Source: DASVUS01 sp036388675 | Lineage (GTDB): Bacteria > Armatimonadota > Abditibacteriia > Abditibacteriales > Abditibacteriaceae | Assembly (NCBI GenBank): GCA_036388675.1 | Contig: DASVRI010000005.1 | Span: 124,001-188,000 of the forward strand | Length of the DNA: 64,000 nt | Reading direction: 5' to 3' | In this document: piece after piece, positions 18,040 through 26,800 of the stretch | Numbering within the stretch: the first letter of the stretch is position 1 | Layout of the letters: each line of letters starts with the position of its first letter | Program-made: the position numbers and the translations under genes | The notes under the pieces: generated by a model | What the model was told of the DNA's origin: nothing | Databases searched by the model: none | The model's input: only the letters and a program-made list of their open reading frames with translations

Positions 18040-19326
18040 CTACTTCGGTGGATGGGACTCCAATGGCACCGGCTTGGATAAACCCAGTTCCTTGAGCTTC
18101 GCCAGCACATCCGCTCCATGCGTTTTGACCTCGATCTGCTTGTCAACCCAGCGCACGACACCCTCTTTATCGATCAACACCGAGATGCGAGAAGAAAGTT
18201 GCTCCGGGCTGACAGCCGCACCATAGAGAATGGAGAGATTGCGCCCGGTATCGGGGATGAGTGGGAAAGAGAGTCCTAAGCTCTTGGCAAAGGCAAGTTG
18301 CCCCCTTTCACCTTCAGCAGGATCAACCGAGACGGCCAAGATGTCGACATCTTCAGCAGTCAGTGCCTCGTGCTGGGCCTGCAAAGAAGTGAGGTGAGTT
18401 CTGCACCCTCCAGTGAAGCACTTGGGAAAAAACGTTAGCAGCAGATGTTTCTTGCCACGACGATCTGACAAGCGCTGCACCTGTCCATTCATATCCGATA
18501 TCGTAAAATCGGGTGCAATCTGACCAACAAGGGGCAACGGTGTGATGTCGCTGCCGTTCCTGGTGAGTCTCTGGATCGTCTCGGCTAAGGATTGTAAGCG
18601 GGTTGAGAGAAGGGAGGCGTCTTGTATAGCTTCTACGTGACGGACAAAACCGGCGCGGTCAAGCAGCACAACGGAGCCATTGGTCTCTGTGGCACCCAAC
18701 GAGCGGGACACGGTGCCTTCTGCATCCAGTAGCAATGGAATCTGTGTCGAGACAATTCCCTGCCTACGACCTGTGTTGATTTGCTGCAAAACCCTTTGTG
18801 GTTGAGTTTGTGCAGCCGAAAGGACTTGTTGCCCTGTAGCTGGCAAAGTGGTTCCCGTTGCACGTGGGCTCTTCGGAACACTTGGACTACTCAAAACAGA
18901 GGCAATTTGAAGCTGAGAGGTTGTAAGTTTCTGGATGGTCTCTGAGGAATGTAGCTGTTGCTCCCACTCCTGCATGAATGGAGTGTCTGAATGTGCCTTA
19001 CTGTAGGCAGGTGCCACAATCAGCAGCACACTGCTATCACCCAGCCGTTCCCGCAGGCTCCACAAGTCCTGCGGTGTTACTCCAATGTCCGGCAAGGAAA
19101 ACAGTGGTGCCGGTGCATTGTCCAGCAACGTGCCCGTTACAGGTGCGCCTTGCTCTGGTTTACGAGTAATCGTAGAGAGTGCTCCACTGGGGAGCAGTTG
19201 ACTTGCCTGTAAGCCGGACAATGAAGGAGTGCCTAAGCTTTGCTGTGCAACACCGGGAACCACATAGACTAACAGTGCAAGAGACGAGTACTTAAAGCAG
19301 CGAGAAAAATGATGGATGAGGAGCAT
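18040..19326 (-). CDS. Exported two-domain peroxiredoxin (AhpC/TSA, Bcp type)
   Basis: 428 aa with an N-terminal signal (YSSLALLVYVVPGVAQ). Residues 60-255 look like a degenerate thioredoxin fold without a Cys pair. The C-terminal 160 residues are a peroxiredoxin: APDFTISDMNGQVQRLSDRR, then FFPKCFTGGC with the peroxidatic Cys in the final position, an extra Cys four residues earlier, and SVDPAEGERGQLAFAKSLGL. It probably reduces peroxides in the periplasm. No Shine-Dalgarno precedes the ATG; a perfect TATAAT lies 12 bases upstream (19343-19338), so a nearly leaderless mRNA is possible. A CRP-type site lies 78 bases upstream. Confidence 0.8.
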   Translation of the reverse strand: MLLIHHFSRCFKYSSLALLVYVVPGVAQQSLGTPSLSGLQASQLLPSGALSTITRKPEQGAPVTGTLLDNAPAPLFSLPDIGVTPQDLWSLRERLGDSSVLLIVAPAYSKAHSDTPFMQEWEQQLHSSETIQKLTTSQLQIASVLSSPSVPKSPRATGTTLPATGQQVLSAAQTQPQRVLQQINTGRRQGIVSTQIPLLLDAEGTVSRSLGATETNGSVVLLDRAGFVRHVEAIQDASLLSTRLQSLAETIQRLTRNGSDITPLPLVGQIAPDFTISDMNGQVQRLSDRRGKKHLLLTFFPKCFTGGCRTHLTSLQAQHEALTAEDVDILAVSVDPAEGERGQLAFAKSLGLSFPLIPDTGRNLSILYGAAVSPEQLSSRISVLIDKEGVVRWVDKQIEVKTHGADVLAKLKELGLSKPVPLESHPPK

Positions 19327-19368
19327 GGAAGAAGGGAATTATAGGAACAGAATGAGACTGACGCTTAT

Positions 19369-19412
19369 AGCGTAACCGGATTACGCCATACGCCGCTGTG
19401 AACTTATTCACA
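19369..19412 (-). promoter_or_regulatory. CRP-type operator upstream of peroxiredoxin gene
   Basis: TGTGAACTTATTCACA at 19397-19412 matches TGTGA-N6-TCACA perfectly. The hexamer 30.5 bp away on the minus strand is TACGCT (19374-19369), a weak -10. A perfect TATAAT also exists closer to the start codon (19343-19338), so two transcription starts are possible. Confidence 0.6.
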
Positions 19413-19616
19413 TCCTCATAGAAATACTGGAGGCAGTTCAGCAGCACTCATGTAACTTTATTAAGCTTGGCCAAATGGCACTATGTAGCCGGTTAACGTG
19501 ATGAAGGTAGTCCGGCCACTATGCTATTGAACGAAGAAAACGTGAGTTCGATATGATATTAGCACCGCCTAGCAGTGAACAAGCACAGGTTCGCGAAGAT
19601 GTGCAAAATCATAGCA

Positions 19617-19648
19617 AAACAGCACAGCCGACATTGGCTGTGCTGTTT
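19617..19648 (-). terminator. Intrinsic terminator ending the RHS orphan array
   Basis: A 13-bp perfect stem (AAACAGCACAGCC with its complement) and 6-base loop. On the minus strand the stem is followed by TGCTATGATTTTGC. It lies just past the end of RHS similarity in the last orphan cassette; the reading frame of that cassette passes through it, which supports the cassette being broken. Confidence 0.65.
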
Positions 19649-19690
19649 CTACAATATGTAGGGCGCTCTGAATGGCAATGCCCCCTTGGT

Positions 19691-20180
19691 TTTGCGGCGT
19701 CCAAGCCCCATTGATCCACGAGTACTCGCGTGAGACCACCTTGCGGTTCAAACCATCATAGAGGAAGTCGCTCTTCTTGGTGTAAACACCACTGGAGTCA
19801 CGCTGCACGATCTGCACCAGCCGGTTCGCTTCATCGTAGCTGTAGGTGAGACCACCCTGACCAATCGGCACATTCGTCATGTTGCCACTGAGGTCGTAGG
19901 TTGGTGTTGTGGTGGTTGTGGTGCCACTTTGAGCCGTGGTGTAGCTGGTGATCTGGTTCAGCCGGTTGCTGGTGTAGCTCGTCTGATACACACCGGTTTG
20001 CGAGCCGTTGCTTTGCGCTCCCGTGCGGTTGCCCATCGCGTCATAGGCATACCCCTGATTCACCGGCGGCGTGGTTCCCGTTGACACTTCCGAGGTAAGC
20101 TGATCGAGGTCATCGTAGCCATAGTCGATGTATGGTCAGCGTCTGCACCATGTTGCTGTTGCCAGAGCAGCTGTAGCCGG
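19691..20180 (-). pseudogene. Degenerate orphan RHS cassette (module 1, third orphan)
   Basis: This is a piece of RHS core almost identical to the 1814-aa protein around 24,660-25,330. It starts with a remnant coding GYSCSGNSNMVQTLT. About 165 bp are then missing relative to the intact gene, which shifts the frame into a stop. The cassette continues with NQGYAYDAMGNRTG and YTSNRLNQ and ends abruptly at WTPQ. No toxin tip or immunity gene remains. The open frame that can be drawn (19569-20087) reads through the terminator at 19617-19648 and is probably not a real protein. It is the oldest-looking member of the array. Confidence 0.75.
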
Positions 20181-20215
20181 ATTCACCGGCTGGTGAGTTC
20201 GGCTACAGCTGCTCT
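20164..20215. repeat. 16-bp perfect inverted repeat at cassette border
   Basis: AGAGCAGCTGTAGCCG (20164-20179) pairs exactly with 20200-20215; the loop is 20 bases. One arm touches the stop codon of the 76-aa membrane protein, while the other arm lies inside the RHS core remnant (coding GYSCSG). It therefore spans the seam between one cassette and the next. No U-run follows. Confidence 0.75.
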
Positions 20216-20445
20216 TAACCGCTGCCTACTATTAGCTTCCACACTGCCGTGGCTGGCCGCTTTGCTACAAACAGGCAGGGCAGAATCAACATGGTGCGAA
20301 ACAATCCTTGAAGATTATTGGCTCCCCAAAACGGATCCCCTGTGAGTGCTTGGATTATGACAAGTCCAAACAACCAAATCAGCAAAGACATAACCGCTAA
20401 GACTAGAGCATAAATGGCAAGTCGAGACAAGTTCAAGCCAATCAT
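20215..20445 (-). CDS. Small membrane protein, candidate immunity protein of orphan 2
   Basis: 76 aa with two strongly hydrophobic segments (about residues 8-34 and 47-60, the latter RTMLILPCLFVA). AAAGG lies at normal spacing before the ATG. It directly follows the orphan RHS C-terminal cassette, as immunity genes follow RHS toxins. The cognate toxin tip is itself hydrophobic, and immunity proteins to membrane-active toxins are typically integral membrane proteins, so this role is a reasoned inference. No family recognised. If the upstream RHS frame is not corrected, the two genes overlap by 131 bases; see the frameshift finding. Confidence 0.55.
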   Translation of the reverse strand: MIGLNLSRLAIYALVLAVMSLLIWLFGLVIIQALTGDPFWGANNLQGLFRTMLILPCLFVAKRPATAVWKLIVGSG

Positions 20446-21736
20446 AGTAGGCCTTTATTATACCGCAAATGCTCTTCGGTCTACCACGCTCCAACACCAC
20501 CACCTGAGCCCCAAGAACCGCCGCCCCCCCGCCAGATCCACCTCCAGCACCAGGAGGAAATCCGCTTGGAGGAGTCGCCGTTGGACATGGTGTTCCCAAG
20601 CCGTTGATTACTCCTGCAGCGGCGGCTCCAACTGCGCCCAGGATTCCAGAAATAATGCCGGTTATCCACGGACTGGTAGCCTTTACTCCTTCAGGCAGAA
20701 GACTTACGATTCCTTCCGCTGCTCCAGCAGGTGCAGTTCCACCAACAGCGTTAGCTAATGCGGTTGTAAGCGGTCCAGCTATCAAGCCCAAGATTGCACC
20801 TCCAAGAGCTCCCGCAAAAGTAGCAAGCATAATCAATGGCCAGTTTATAGGGTCTCCACATTTAATGAGTTGCATCAGTTCATACATGAATGATCCAACG
20901 AATCCTACTATAGCCCCAACAACTGCTCCTATAACAACCAACGGATTTTTTCCATCTGGATCAATCAGGTTAGTGGGACTATTATAGACAAAGCTATACA
21001 GGTTCAGTCCACCTTGCTCTACAATAGGGTCACGATTGAGCCATCTGCCAAGACTTGGTGAATAGAACCTGTAGCCAAAGTCTACCAACCCAGATGCCAG
21101 ATGCACCTCTTTGGTATTGAAACGGTAAGTGTTGGCCGTAGCCTGTGCTCCAGAAGCAGTCAGAGTGCGACCGAAGGCATCGTAGGTGTATTCGGCAGCC
21201 GTCCCCTGAGCTGTGGCTGAGGTCAGTTGGACAACATTGCCATGACCATCATAGTGGTAGTAGAAATGACCACCGGCAGTGCTCCTAGCCAAAAGTCCCT
21301 CCATACCACCTGCACGTCTCATCGCACCAGATAAATCGCGTCCTCGGGTGTAGTTGGTGCTAATGGCATTGCTGCTATCACGCTCTTGCACCACTTGCAG
21401 CCCATCATAGACTCGCCGCACCTCGCTCTGTGCCACCCAAGCCCCGTTGATCCACGAGTACTCGCGAGAGATCACCTTGCGGCTCAAGCCGTCATAGAGG
21501 AAGTCGCTCTTCTTGGTGTAGACACCACTAGAGTCGCGCTGCACGATCTGCACCAAGCGGTTTGCTTCATCGTAGCTGTAAGTGAGACCACCCTGACCAA
21601 TCGGCACATTCGTCATGTTGCCGCTGAGGTCGTAGGTTGGTGTCGTCGTGGTTGTGGTGCCGCCCTGCGCTGTGGTGTAGCTGGTGAGCTGGTTCAGCCG
21701 GTTGCTGGTGTAGCAAGAGGCACATTCATGGGACAA
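20315..21736 (-). CDS. Orphan RHS C-terminal cassette with hydrophobic toxin tip (orphan 2)
   Basis: RHS similarity begins abruptly at YTSNRLNQLTSY (21712) without an N-terminal region. It runs through the core to RWLNRDPIVEQGGLNLYSF and NLIDPDGK, then switches to a unique tip. The tip has three hydrophobic Gly/Ala-rich helices (VVIGAVVGAIVGFVGSFMY and others), a C-x5-N-W element (CGDPINW) and a Gly-rich tail. It has no proper start of its own, so it is probably silent unless recombined into the full gene. A run of seven G near 20530-20524 probably carries a frameshift: with eight G the protein would end in GGSWGSGGGVGAW at 20479, 33 bases before the 76-aa gene, instead of overlapping it. Confidence 0.75.
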   Translation of the reverse strand: MSHECASCYTSNRLNQLTSYTTAQGGTTTTTTPTYDLSGNMTNVPIGQGGLTYSYDEANRLVQIVQRDSSGVYTKKSDFLYDGLSRKVISREYSWINGAWVAQSEVRRVYDGLQVVQERDSSNAISTNYTRGRDLSGAMRRAGGMEGLLARSTAGGHFYYHYDGHGNVVQLTSATAQGTAAEYTYDAFGRTLTASGAQATANTYRFNTKEVHLASGLVDFGYRFYSPSLGRWLNRDPIVEQGGLNLYSFVYNSPTNLIDPDGKNPLVVIGAVVGAIVGFVGSFMYELMQLIKCGDPINWPLIMLATFAGALGGAILGLIAGPLTTALANAVGGTAPAGAAEGIVSLLPEGVKATSPWITGIISGILGAVGAAAAGVINGLGTPCPTATPPSGFPPGAGGGSGGGAAVLGAQVVVLERGRPKSICGIIKAYYDWLELVSTCHLCSSLSGYVFADLVVWTCHNPSTHRGSVLGSQ

Positions 21737-21771
21737 TTCCTACGGTAAGTTGATGAGTCACTTAGAGCGCG

Positions 21772-22047
21772 TTACTTTCTCCAAAAAAGCACCAATACTA
21801 GGACAGGCATGGTCCCTATAACAGCATCTATCGAAGGGGACGGTGAAATGCTGAACATTCTCTTTATTAAAAACCAGAGAATGGACCATATGATGGCTGT
21901 AACTAGCACCGAAATTGAAATTTTCATCCAACTACTCGGTGATCGATTAGGCCCTAGACTGTTCACAAGCATCTCCTCTTCAGTGAATACAATAGGTTCA
22001 AAGACCCGGTGTGCCTCTTTTCCAATTGGCGATAAAACCTCACACAT
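21772..22047 (-). CDS. Small membrane protein, candidate immunity protein of orphan 1
   Basis: 91 aa with two hydrophobic helices (SISVLVTAIIWSILWFLI and AVIGTMPVLVLVLF) after a 40-residue soluble part. It follows the 376-aa orphan RHS cassette, in the position of an immunity gene. The ribosome site is poor at the first ATG; an internal Met after EEE is possible. A 21-bp hairpin separates it from the RHS cassette, so it may have its own promoter. No family recognised. Confidence 0.5.
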   Translation of the reverse strand: MCEVLSPIGKEAHRVFEPIVFTEEEMLVNSLGPNRSPSSWMKISISVLVTAIIWSILWFLIKRMFSISPSPSIDAVIGTMPVLVLVLFWRK

Positions 22048-22114
22048 TGCATCACAATGCCAGATTCTTTCTAACCCTTAGCAAGCGATTTTGAAGTCAC
22101 CACTCCCCACATCA

Positions 22115-22163
22115 GACATCTATGGAGCAGCTCTTCGCCACAAAGAGCTGCTCCATAGATGTC
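22115..22163. repeat. 21-bp perfect hairpin between orphan 1 and its immunity candidate
   Basis: Bases 22115-22135 pair with 22143-22163 without mismatch (core ATGGAGCAGCTCTT), with a 7-base loop. It lies in the 184-base gap between the RHS tip and the 91-aa gene. No U-run follows on the minus strand. It could be a terminator, a processing site or a recombination element. Confidence 0.75.
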
Positions 22164-22231
22164 GTACTACCAAGTGGCAGATTGTTCCCGTCGCTAATTC
22201 GTGATAGAGATCAAGTCGCTCATTATGTGGG

Positions 22232-23362
22232 CTATGAAGTGTGAACTGCACCTCGTGAGTTACCGTTTGATGAGCTTGGACCATCACAACAACAGTTGGG
22301 TTGGTTCATAACGCCTTGCGCCATCCCTCCCCAGTGGCTTGCCCACGCCATCATTGCAGCCTTTAGCAAAGCTTCCTTGAGTGCTATAGAAGGAGCAACT
22401 AGCCCAAAGGTGATTCCAGCCCAAGCAAGAAGAGCGCCACTGATAAATCCAGCGATGAAGGCTTTGGCAACTTGAGCCCAATCGAACTGATGACATGGGC
22501 CCAGTTGAGTTAACTGAAACCATATGTTCCAACTCGCCGTGCTTATTCCTCCAACCACTCCACCAGCAATAATTCCGGGAAGAAGTGGTGTTTCACCATG
22601 TGCATCAATTTTGTTGATTGCATTATTGCTAACGAAAGTATACAGGTTCAGCCCACCCTGTTCTTGAATGGGATCTCTGTTAAGCCACATGCCAAGAGAA
22701 GGCAAGTAGAACCTGAAGCCGTAGTCGTACATTCCCGTCACTGCATGTATCTCCTTCGTGCTGAAGCGGTAGGGCTGACTGGCCTGCGCTCCGATGGCAG
22801 TCAGAGGACGACCGAAAGCATCGTAGGTGTACTCGGCAGCGGTGCCTTGAGCTGTAGCTGAAGTCAACTGCACTACATTGCCACTACCATCATAGTGATA
22901 GTAAAAATGCCCACCAGCGTTGCTCTTGGCTAACAAACCTCCAATACCACCTGCTCCGTCGAGCTTACCCGATAGATCAGATCCTCTAGTGTAGTTAGTG
23001 GTAATCGCATTGCTGCTATCGCGTTCCTGCACCACCTGCATCCCGTCATAGACTCGCCGCACTTCACTTTGCGGCGCCCATGCCCCACTGATCCACGAGT
23101 ACTCACGAGAGACCACCTTGCGATGCAGGCCGTCGTAGAGGAAGTCACTCTTCTTGGTGTAGACACCGCTTGTGTCGCGCTGCACCACCTGCACCAGACG
23201 GTTCGCCTCATCGTAGCTGTAAGTGAGACCGCCCTGACCAATCGGCACGTTCGTCATGTTGCCGCCTGGATTAATGGAACAACAAAATCTAGAATTCTCA
23301 ATGTAGGAACAATGGTAATTACAAAAAGGAGAGCGACTGAAATAATATAAGTCCAGTACCAA
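22232..23362 (-). CDS. Orphan RHS C-terminal cassette with hydrophobic toxin tip (orphan 1)
   Basis: RHS similarity starts at GGNMTNVPIGQGG (about 23276), directly fused to the end of the upstream 134-aa gene. It continues to MWLNRDPIQEQGGLNLYTF and NKIDAHGE. The unique tip follows: hydrophobic helices (LLPGIIAGGVVGGISTASW, KAFIAGFISGALLAWAG), the element CHQFDW, and a Cys-rich end (CCCDGPSSS). The residues before the seam, including the first Met of the open frame, are read-through of other sequence. The cassette therefore lacks a real start and is a silent reserve tip that could replace the tip of the 1814-aa RHS protein by recombination in the shared core. Confidence 0.75.
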   Translation of the reverse strand: MVLDLYYFSRSPFCNYHCSYIENSRFCCSINPGGNMTNVPIGQGGLTYSYDEANRLVQVVQRDTSGVYTKKSDFLYDGLHRKVVSREYSWISGAWAPQSEVRRVYDGMQVVQERDSSNAITTNYTRGSDLSGKLDGAGGIGGLLAKSNAGGHFYYHYDGSGNVVQLTSATAQGTAAEYTYDAFGRPLTAIGAQASQPYRFSTKEIHAVTGMYDYGFRFYLPSLGMWLNRDPIQEQGGLNLYTFVSNNAINKIDAHGETPLLPGIIAGGVVGGISTASWNIWFQLTQLGPCHQFDWAQVAKAFIAGFISGALLAWAGITFGLVAPSIALKEALLKAAMMAWASHWGGMAQGVMNQPNCCCDGPSSSNGNSRGAVHTS

Positions 23363-23658
23363 ACTCTAAATGGCACATCGATTTCGTGACGTTTAAACAT
23401 GACTTCGTAATATCGTTGAGGTAACTGATTCTCTAACATATGCTCTGTTAGCACATCGAACAATTTCTTCACTAATGTGAAGCTGACATAAACAACGATT
23501 ACAACTGATAGGAGAATTAGTAAACGCGGTGTGTTCATAATCCTTAAAGAATTGTAAAGGGCACTACAGAGCACTATACTCACAATGAGCGCCACAAAAG
23601 GTGGCGTGACTGTAAACAAAGCCAAACGAAGAGCAACCAGAATAACTTTCAGAAACAT
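23254..23658 (-). CDS. Membrane protein, candidate immunity protein of the 1814-aa RHS toxin
   Basis: 134 aa with three or four membrane segments (FVALIVSIVLCSALY, LLILLSVVIVVYVSF, WTYIISVALLFVITIV). GAGGTGAC lies about 11 bases before the ATG. It is the first gene after the full-length RHS gene, the usual place for the immunity gene. Its last three codons and stop (GCG GCA ACA TGA) are formed by the RHS core of the next orphan cassette, so its natural C-terminus may have been replaced when that cassette arrived. No named family. Confidence 0.6.
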   Translation of the reverse strand: MFLKVILVALRLALFTVTPPFVALIVSIVLCSALYNSLRIMNTPRLLILLSVVIVVYVSFTLVKKLFDVLTEHMLENQLPQRYYEVMFKRHEIDVPFRVWYWTYIISVALLFVITIVPTLRILDFVVPLIQAAT

Positions 23659-23714
23659 AGCCTATGTCACCTCACGAAATGGTTTATCAACGAAAGGCAC
23701 ATAATTCACCAAAT

Positions 23715-23777
23715 AAGCTTGGGATGACAGCGATGAGCGTGTGTTAGTCTATTCTCCATCGCTGCCATCCCAAGCTT
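23715..23777 (-). repeat. 21-bp near-perfect hairpin after the 1814-aa RHS gene
   Basis: Bases 23715-23735 pair with 23757-23777; the single mismatch becomes a G-U pair only in minus-strand RNA, which is the coding direction here. It lies between the RHS stop and the immunity candidate. No strong U-run follows. It may limit read-through from the giant RHS gene to the immunity gene. Confidence 0.7.
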
Positions 23778-23834
23778 GCAGCCGTCCACTTTTTGACTTG
23801 GCTCCAAGGTATTATTTTGATGATTCGCGCCAGT

Positions 23835-26800
23835 CTAGAAGATCCTAAAGCCGTTCCTCGGATCTCCCCAAGCATCTAATGGCCCATTCCACGGAGTTGC
23901 GGTGCCGCATTTGCCCGTCATCAAATCCCAGCCGTAACCTATGCCTACGCCTTTCAAGACACTCATGATAGTATCCTTAACGATTTTCTCCATCCACTTA
24001 CTTGGGTAGCCACCACGACCTGCCCATGCACCACCTATACATCCTAGTATTGCTGATGTAATGATTGGGGCCCAGTCAAACCCGTTGCAGTTCATACTCC
24101 ACTTGTAGTATTCAACGACAGCAGTTCCTACTGCGCTAGCTGCTCCTCGTACCAGACACATCACTAACCACGGAGCAATTCTTCCATCTATGTCGTATCG
24201 GTTAGAAGGGCTATTATCGACAAAACCATAAAGGTTTAGACCGCCCTCTTCCGCTATCGGATCACGATTGAGCCATCTTCCATGACTTGGTGAGTAGAAG
24301 CGATAGCCATAGTCTACCAACCCGGAGACAAGATGTACCTCTTTGGTGCTGTAGCGATAAGTATTGGCTGTTGCCTGTGCTCCAGAAGCGGTCAGAGCGC
24401 GACCATAAGCATCGTAGGTGTATTCGGCAGCGGTGCCCTGTGCCGTGGCTGAAGTCAGTTGCACCACGTTGCCATGCCCATCGTAGTGGTAGTACAAATG
24501 AGCACTGGCCGTGGTCTTAGATAACAAGCCACCGATGCCGCCTGCATCCTTTAGCCCACCCGACAAGTCAGCGCCTCGGGTGTAATTGGTGGTCACCGCA
24601 TTATTGGCATCGCGCTCTTGCACGACCTGCAAGCGATCATATACTCGCCGCACTTCACTTTGCGGCGTCCAAGCACCATTGATCCACGAGTACTCGCGTG
24701 AGATGACCTTGCGGTTGAGGCCATCATACAGGAAGTCGCTCTTCTTGGTGTAGACACCACTAGAGTCGCGCTGCACGATCTGCACCAAGCGGTTTGCTTC
24801 ATCGTAGCTGTAAGTGAGACCGCCCTGGCCAATCGGCACGTTCGTCACGTTGCCGCTGAGGTCGTAGGTTGGTGTTGTGGTGGTTGTGGTGCCGCTCTGC
24901 GTTGTGGTGTAGCTGGTGAGTTGGTTCAGCCGGTTGCTGGTATAGCTGGTCTGATACACACCGGTTTGCGTGCCGTTGCTTTGCGCGCCAGTGCGGTTGC
25001 CCATCGCGTCATAGGCATACCCCTGATTCACCGGCGGCGAAGTTCCCGTTGACACTTCCGAGGTGAGCTGGTCAAGGTCATCGTAAGCATAGTCGATGTG
25101 CTGGAGTGGTGCAGTCCCCACCTGACTCTCCCTCCAGGTGCGCACATCACGCGTGTTATGGCCATAAGCATAGCTAGAGATCAGGCTGTTATCTTGGCGC
25201 GAGTTCGTCACACTGGTAAGACGCTCCAGTGCATCGTAGCTATAGCTCGTGTAGGTGCCATTCGGCATGGTCAGCGTCTGCACCATGTCCGTGTTGCCAA
25301 AGTAGCTGTAACCGAACCCACCAGCCGCACTGGTCACGCTGATGAGACGATCCAGAGCATCATGACCGTAGTCCGCACCACCAACTCCACTAATGCGCAG
25401 AGTACTGCGCCTGCCTAAACTGTCAAAGGTATAAGTCACCGTGTCGTTGGCAAACGGCCCATCAATACTCGTGATGCGGTTGAGAGCATCGCGGCCATAA
25501 ATAGTCAGGCCCAGTTCATCGGTCATCTGGGTTACACGGTCAAGCGAATCCCAAGTAAAACTTATGTCGGGCATAGTGGAGTAGTCCACCAGAGTCAGGT
25601 TGCCGTTATCATCGTAGTTGTATTGCGTAAGCTGGCCACGCGCATTGCGGCGTGAAGCGAGTAGCCCACCGGAGTACGTATTGAGCTCCGCTGTGCTGTC
25701 CATGTAAGTCTTAGCAAGGGGACGGTTCACGCTGTCATAGCGCCATGTGGTGCCATTGCCCTTGCTGTCTAGCATCCGAATGCGGTTGCCGTTGGGGTCG
25801 TACTCATAGGAGATGCTGCCGGCCTGCGCATCCTGCGTGCGCAACAATCGCTTCAAGGGATCGTAATCACGATAGCTGCGCCGTCCACTGCGGTCGCTCG
25901 TCATACCCGGCAAGCCGCAGCAAACGTATTCCGTATCCGCGTGCGTGCCATCAGGATAGGTGACGCGCGTTATCTGATCCAGGTTGTTGTAGTCAATGGT
26001 GACGGTCAACCCAGCCGCATCCGTCCGGGTGCGCACCCGCCCGATGTTATCGTAGGTGTAACTCTCTAAGACTGCACTGCCTCGACTCACCGACATCAGG
26101 TGTTTGGTAGTGGGATCATAATTTAGAGTGGTGACGCGCGTCCCATTTTCCGTTATGGTGGCCAATTTGCCCCAGGGGGTATAGGTCACGTCCACGGGCT
26201 GGGTCAAAGCGTTTGTCACCTGTAACGGCAGGTGCTTACTGTTGTAACCGATGGTTGAGACGGTTTGGCTGTCGGCATTGGTAACGCTTGTTAGGTCTAT
26301 ACCGTTGGGGGCGTAATAGTAGCTCGTTATGCCACCTTTGGGCTTCTTGATACTGGTGACTCGCCCCTGCGCATTGTAGGTATAGTAAGTAGTTTTACTA
26401 CGTGCATCTGTCTCGGAGCTAACCAATCCGGTGGCACCATCATAACTGGTGCTGGTCACCGTTCCATCCGGGTACCTCATTTCGGTGATCTTGCCCTCGC
26501 CACCGATGACATTGCCGACCGTGTAGCGGGTTGTGTTGTTGCGCTTGTCCGTGTAGCGGAAGGTCCCTGCGCCCCAGTTGCTGTAGTAAAAAGTCTCGCT
26601 TTTACCCAGCGGATCGGAAATGCTAACGGAGTTGTCACCATAGCTAAAGTAGTGATTGAAGTCCCAGGCTCCCTGGGCGGTGTTCAGCTTCGTCACATAC
26701 TTGCTGCTGTTGTAGGTGTATTGGAATGCCTGCCCTTCCATGTCCACCGCTTCAATCATATTGCCCGCTGCATCGTAAGAGAAGCTGGCCGCGCGTTCTG

